Source: Watersipora subatra (taxonomy: Eukaryota; Bryozoa; Gymnolaemata; Cheilostomatida; Watersiporidae). Taken from it: DNA of 64,000 nucleotides. Shown one piece after another: positions 59,598-64,000 of this stretch; positions within the stretch are counted from its first letter, which is position 1; the number at the start of each line of letters is the position of its first letter. The position numbers and the translations under genes were made by a program. A model generated the notes under the pieces. That model had not been told where the DNA came from. It did no database searches and saw nothing but the letters and a program-made list of their open reading frames with translations. Location: assembly GCF_963576615.1 (NCBI RefSeq), contig NC_088711.1, positions 14,679,869 to 14,743,868 of the forward strand, read 5' to 3'.

Positions 59598-60807
59598 AGA
59601 GAGCGTTGCAAATAAAGCCATGATGGCTCATGATTTGTGTGCAACAATTCATAGCTTTTATAGTTTTAATCTATGGTGGTTATCAGATATTATCACAGAA
59701 TTGCTTTAGTTTACTGGATTATGTATACAAGAAGGTTTTTATGTGAAAATAAATGTAATTTTGTAACCTTCTTCCCATTAGATTCATTGTAAACAGCAGT
59801 GCAGTCAAGCGTGAGGTACAATACAGTGACGTTGCGTCGTGCTATTTAGGTCTGACAGGCTTTTTCCCTATTGGCCAATCTAGGTATATATATCTATGGC
59901 TAAAACTATGTGAGTGGCAACGACTTGATATTTTTAATAAAAGCTTTATGCCAAAATGAAAATTTTTTTGCTTGTAAAAATTATGTAATAAAATTATATT
60001 GTTGAAGATAATGCAAAACATGATTTGCAGAATATTGTAGTGAATTGGATACGGTATATGGATGTCCGCAGAACTGGAGAATGTGAGTTCATCCAGTTTG
60101 CAGCAGACTTCTCATCCTTAAAACTCTATCCCTATGCATATTCTTTTCAAAGACGCAGTTTGCTTATTTTACTTACGGTAGTAAGAAACTAGTATTTGGT
60201 GTGGGCAATGATATACAGCCCCGCCCCAAAGATAGGCGACGGACATAATGTGGGCGGGGCTTTTGGGAGGCTGTATATCGTTAGTGTGTTTAGCGGCGGA
60301 ACTGTGCCGATACAAAAACCTTATTCTACATAGTTTGCTTGACAGAATTACCATAGACCGGTAGAATTGGTAGTCGGTACTCAAATGTTTACACAGCATT
60401 TGGAGAAAGTGAGTAAGACAAATTTTCAATCTTCGTTATTTGAAGCTATTGAAACATTCATAATAATGTATCTGTAGCAGGATTAAAAATTTTATTCTAG
60501 CCAACATGAGCAAATACAAAATAAAATATATGCCAATAGAGCCGCGTAGGACTAGACTTTTATCGCAAATAGCTGATGTGAATACGAGACATATTGACAG
60601 ATAAATCACGCGTGACATCAATTTGGGCAAACCTGGGCATGTTTTTTTGGCCTGAGCGTTTTTATGGCGATCAGATTTTTTTGATTTTAATCTTCAAATA
60701 TCTTGGCAATGAGATCGCCTAACACAACAAACAACATATCAACTGATAGAGGAGAAAAAATTCTTTCTTTTAAGATCAACTCAAATTTGACGCAACCACA
60801 TCTTTAC

Positions 60808-61690
60808 CAGGGAGCAGTTCGGCATTTAAATTTGGCACATCTGACTTGAAGTGCATAAAATAAGCAACAGCGAGTGAGGGCTGTTACTACTGTTTGGCAT
60901 CAAATTTTGTGATTATTGTCTGGTTTAATTGCGCATATATTTGATTTTGCAGTTTAATTATGGGGATTGATTATAGTTGCTAAAGAAGCAAGCATACAAA
61001 TAGCACAGCAAACCAAGTTAGCCAGGTTGCAGTAAAAAAGAATCTACTGCAGCAAGTCAATTTTATAAAAGAGTTTTTCATGCATAAACCAGCTGTAACC
61101 TTTTATTGCTTTTCAGTCCGCTACCTTACATTTTGATGTTTTCTTTTGTTACAAGAGCTGTTTATCCAAATCACCCCTACTGTGTGTTAGTTGCTTTGAC
61201 TTTTTAGAGGTTGTTGAATAATTTGCAAATGATCAGGCCGATAAACAACTAATCGAGTAATAATTGATAGTAATACGTAATTGACTTATTAAATCCCTGG
61301 ATACGATTCTTATTCCGAAACATATTTACAACTGTTTCCATACTTTGATGAAAGATTTGCAATTTCATACCTATATCTGCATTGATTTAATGAAGTTTGC
61401 AGTTTACAAGTTTGTTTTATTTATAATTTGATTGGTGTGTATTATTTTTTTAGCTTTCGCTTGAACAATTTGAATGCAGGTATACCTTATAGTCACAAGA
61501 TTCCAGTGATATCTACAAAGCACACCAATTTTACCTGCTCAAGTTACTCAATGTCAAATTTTGTAGTTTCGAAAATAATAAAATCTATTACACACCATTC
61601 TAGCATACCTCGACTGAGCAAAACATACATTAGATAAGTTCACCAGGTCTTTATGTTATGTATGTCTTTATGTATGTCGTTATGTTTGGA
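60808..61690. other. Intergenic, nothing recognised
   Basis: AT-rich sequence without recognised exons or repeat ends. Confidence 0.35.
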
Positions 61691-61930
61691 ACTGGATGAA
61701 TGCCCGGCATTGCCCGGATAATAAAAAATCTTTGCACAGAAAATTTATTTTTATTGAATATGTAGTGTAACAACAGTTACCCATTTTAATTTTCCAACTT
61801 CATATCATGAGAAAAGTGTTTTGTGCAGTTTAAATTAAGAAAAAAAACAGCTGTAAAGGTTTTCAAACGTTGCCAAACAACTGTAACTTTTAAACTTCAT
61901 ACCATGAGGAAATTTACATGAATTTATATT
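61691..61930 (+). repeat. Copy of the GCCCGGCATTGCCCGG repeat
   Basis: The run ATGCCCGGCATTGCCCGG, followed by ATAATAAAAAATCTTTGCAC and TTTCAAACGTTGCCAAAC, is shared with the right arm of the palindromic pair at 27620-27860 and, briefly, with 10232. Confidence 0.65.
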
Positions 61931-62500
61931 TCGCAAGAATTGATAGAAATAACAATGGTTTGAATCGCAACATAGTGCTCTCATCTAGTGCAACATTCAT
62001 CATAATTTGTTTAAGTTCATGGTCTTCGCTCATAACGCTTATTGGTATATACTAAAGTGCAGTCACATGCGCATTCATTAAACTATAAATCTGCCATTGG
62101 CAACTCTATCACACAAATGATGCACATCTTTTGATTAAAAAGGCAACAGAAATAATCTAAATTGCAAGACTAAGCTTTTGACTAAGTGCTTAAAAATAAA
62201 GCGAAACATATCTCACAAATTTTTATTCACAAGCAGTTAAATGCAAACTTTTCCTAATGCCATTCAATGCAGAGGTCGGCGATGTAGTTCATTGTAGTGA
62301 AATGTATTCAATTGAGCTACCACGCCAAAGCTAAACGTTTGCAACAAAAGTGTGTCCATCACTCAGTTATATAAAACTGATGTTATTATAAGTGCAAGTA
62401 CTGATATTACATATTTATATGACTAGCTGACTACTAAAACAAAGTTTGTAAAAACAATAATGAATAATTTCGACATCTGATAAGATTTACATATTAACAT
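61931..62500. other. Intergenic, nothing recognised
   Basis: No recognised exon or element. It borders the 5' truncation point of the LINE fragment. Confidence 0.35.
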
Positions 62501-63142
62501 ATGACATTTAATCCAGAAAAGTGTATCCACATGCAGGTGGGCAGGTCGACACCAGATTTTAAACTTTTTATGAACGGAATTTTTATACCACAGGCGAATG
62601 GTCTGAAATATTTGGGGGTTTTCATACAAAGCGACATCAAGTGGCACGAGCATATTTTAAACATTACTAAGAAAAGTAATAAGGCACTCGGACTTATCCG
62701 ACGCTGCCTTTTTAATGCAAGCATATCAACAAAAATTGTCGCCTATAACACAATTGTTCGACCATTACTCGAATATGCCTGTCAGGTATGGTCACCGCAC
62801 GCAAAAGGCTTAACTGACAAATTAGAAACAATTCAAAGACGGGGGGTTCGATGGATTTTCAGACTCGGGCCTATGGATAGTGTCACAGAGTGCATGCGTG
62901 TAAATAACATCCAAGAACTAAAAGATAGAAGAGAAGATTTGGATTTGAAATTTTTAAAAAGAATTGAGTTTGGTCTATATGAACTAGACCTCAATAACTA
63001 TATCTCTTTTAACCCATCCCACCAAACCCGTCATGGAGTAGTCCACCCACATTTTAGGATAGACCAATATAAGCACTCTTTTTATAATAGAATGGCACCG
63101 AATGTTGTGGGTCAGGGCGTTGATGACTCCCTCAGTTTTTAA
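62501..63142 (+). pseudogene. Non-LTR retrotransposon (LINE) reverse transcriptase C-terminus, 5'-truncated
   Basis: Open frame of 213 codons matching the end of a CR1/jockey-like ORF2: FNPEKCIHMQVG, YLGVFIQSDIKWHEHI, the ALGLIRRCL and RPLLEYACQVWSP thumb-region motifs, then LETIQRRGVRWIF and a MAPNVV end. The YADD active site and the endonuclease are absent, as expected for 5' truncation. The tail after the stop ends in a (TA)n run at about 63249-63264, a common 3' end for such elements. Confidence 0.88.
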
Positions 63143-64000
63143 TGCGATCTTAGTGTTGCAGCAAATTAGGTTTTAGCGTTCTTATCAATCATTTTATCTC
63201 AAATTTTATGTTCATATAATGCCCTCGGGCGTATTGGACAGATTCGAATATATATATATATATACATTACATTTAGTATCACACATCGCGCTGAGTAATT
63301 TTTTGTAGCTACTTAAACACGCTACCGACTGTTGTAATTTGTTCCACACTAAGCTTTCACACGTGCAAGCGTTATGTTACTTATGCCACTATAGTTAAAC
63401 ATTTAGGTTATTTTGTCACAATACGTTAGTGGTGAATTTCTTTGGTAGAATAAGTAATTCGTGGTATGTCCACAATCCATCAATAACATAAACGCTGCCT
63501 ACCGTTGGTTTTAATCATCCGTCTTTACCAAAAATGTTTTCCTAAAGAAAACGAGGCTGGGATCAATAAGTTTTGTCATTTAGAAGGACACTTGTATACG
63601 TTTTTTTACAGCGACCTTGATGCAAGGTAGTCGTTTTGGAAGCGATTAAAAACACGCTCAGTCTCATTTACTGTTTTTAGCTCTTAGCCCTCGAATCTAA
63701 CTTGCTGCTAACTAGCCGTTCTTGTAATAAGATCTGTACGTCAACTAGCGTTTATAGTCGGTAGGACACATGTTTGAAATAGACGTAAATAGTTCGATAA
63801 AACCTTTGGATTGGGCATTACGATTTTTCATGCCGGTATACCAGACAGAATTGATCGCTGATTATGTTTGCTGGTAGCTTTATGGAATTAAACCAGCGCT
63901 GATTATAGTACATACAGCGCTTTACGCTGCTAAGCACTGCCCATTTTTCAAACCGAGTTAGGAACTGCGGGCTAGAAACTCACAAACCGTGATCATTTTT
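63143..64000. other. LINE 3' tail and unannotated flank
   Basis: About 120 bp of LINE 3' untranslated sequence and a (TA)n run (63249-63264), then unrecognised sequence to the window end. Confidence 0.45.

Larger units (their letters stand above)
57500..59898 (+). mobile_element. P-element-like transposon encoding a THAP domain
   Basis: Terminal inverted repeats of about 110 bp start CATAGATATATATACCTAGA and are flanked by a perfect 8-bp duplication GCTAAAAC (57492-57499, 59899-59906). The empty site is seen in element A copy 1 near 20427-20436 (AGTTTTAGCTG). An 8-bp duplication, CAT-initiated ends and a THAP-domain gene together fit the P superfamily. Inside, in order: THAP exons on the plus strand, a Tigger 3' fragment, the right arm of element B, and a piece of P/THAP-transposase C-terminus on the minus strand. 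The catalytic core is missing, so the element cannot move itself. Confidence 0.82.
56225..60803 (-). mobile_element. TTAA-flanked DNA element A, copy 2 (contains P-like element)
   Basis: Same element as 13675-21698 in reverse orientation, with termini AGATGTGGTTGCGTCAAA and TTTGACGCAACCACATCT, flanked by TTAA (56221-56224) and TTAC (60804-60807). Net of the 2.4-kb P-like insertion it is about 2.2 kb, equal to copy 1 without its insertions. No transposase recognised in the element proper. Confidence 0.82.

Overview
The window is eukaryotic DNA from a bilaterian animal, most likely a marine invertebrate such as a spiralian. The reasons are AT-rich sequence, spliced genes with GT/AG introns, one-to-one homologues of vertebrate genes (CENP-C, SPMIP4/C7orf31), and dense Tigger/pogo, mariner, P-like, Harbinger-like, Ty3/gypsy and LINE remains. 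I cannot name the species from sequence alone.

Layout. (1) Positions 2688-33233, plus strand: a CENP-C gene whose exons can be chained in phase across 13 coding exons (about 1144 codons). It carries a CENP-C motif exon (13032-13154) and a C-terminal Mif2/CENP-C cupin domain (30772-33233). Its introns are filled with transposons. (2) About 28.24-41.34 kb: a recent tandem duplication (offset 6303 bp). It copies the last three CENP-C exons, so a second complete cupin end, with intact splice sites, stop codon and poly(A) signal, lies downstream of the first. (3) 42871-48521, plus strand: a 10-exon SPMIP4 (C7orf31) gene, a ciliary/sperm doublet microtubule inner protein. (4) 50486-53702, minus strand: a C2H2 zinc-finger gene with two PLDLS (CtBP-binding type) motifs. 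A 24-bp minisatellite begins exactly at the 5' splice site of its first coding exon. (5) 55.3-64 kb: transposon territory. It includes a TTAA-flanked element that contains a P-element-like transposon (8-bp target duplication) encoding a THAP domain, and at the end a LINE reverse transcriptase tail.

The CENP-C intron between 13.15 and 23.5 kb holds a nested stack: a TTAA-flanked element split by a Tigger-like element, itself split by a defective Ty3/gypsy element. The 56.2-60.8 kb element is a second copy of the outermost layer, in the opposite orientation. Comparing the two copies gives empty-site evidence for each insertion.

Most noteworthy points: the duplicated CENP-C cupin exons; two unrelated minisatellites whose units each carry a splice-donor sequence; and a THAP-only reading frame inside a P-like transposon whose stop codon and poly(A) signal come from a Tigger fragment. 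Exon models are inferred from splice consensus, phase and family similarity; no transcript data were available.
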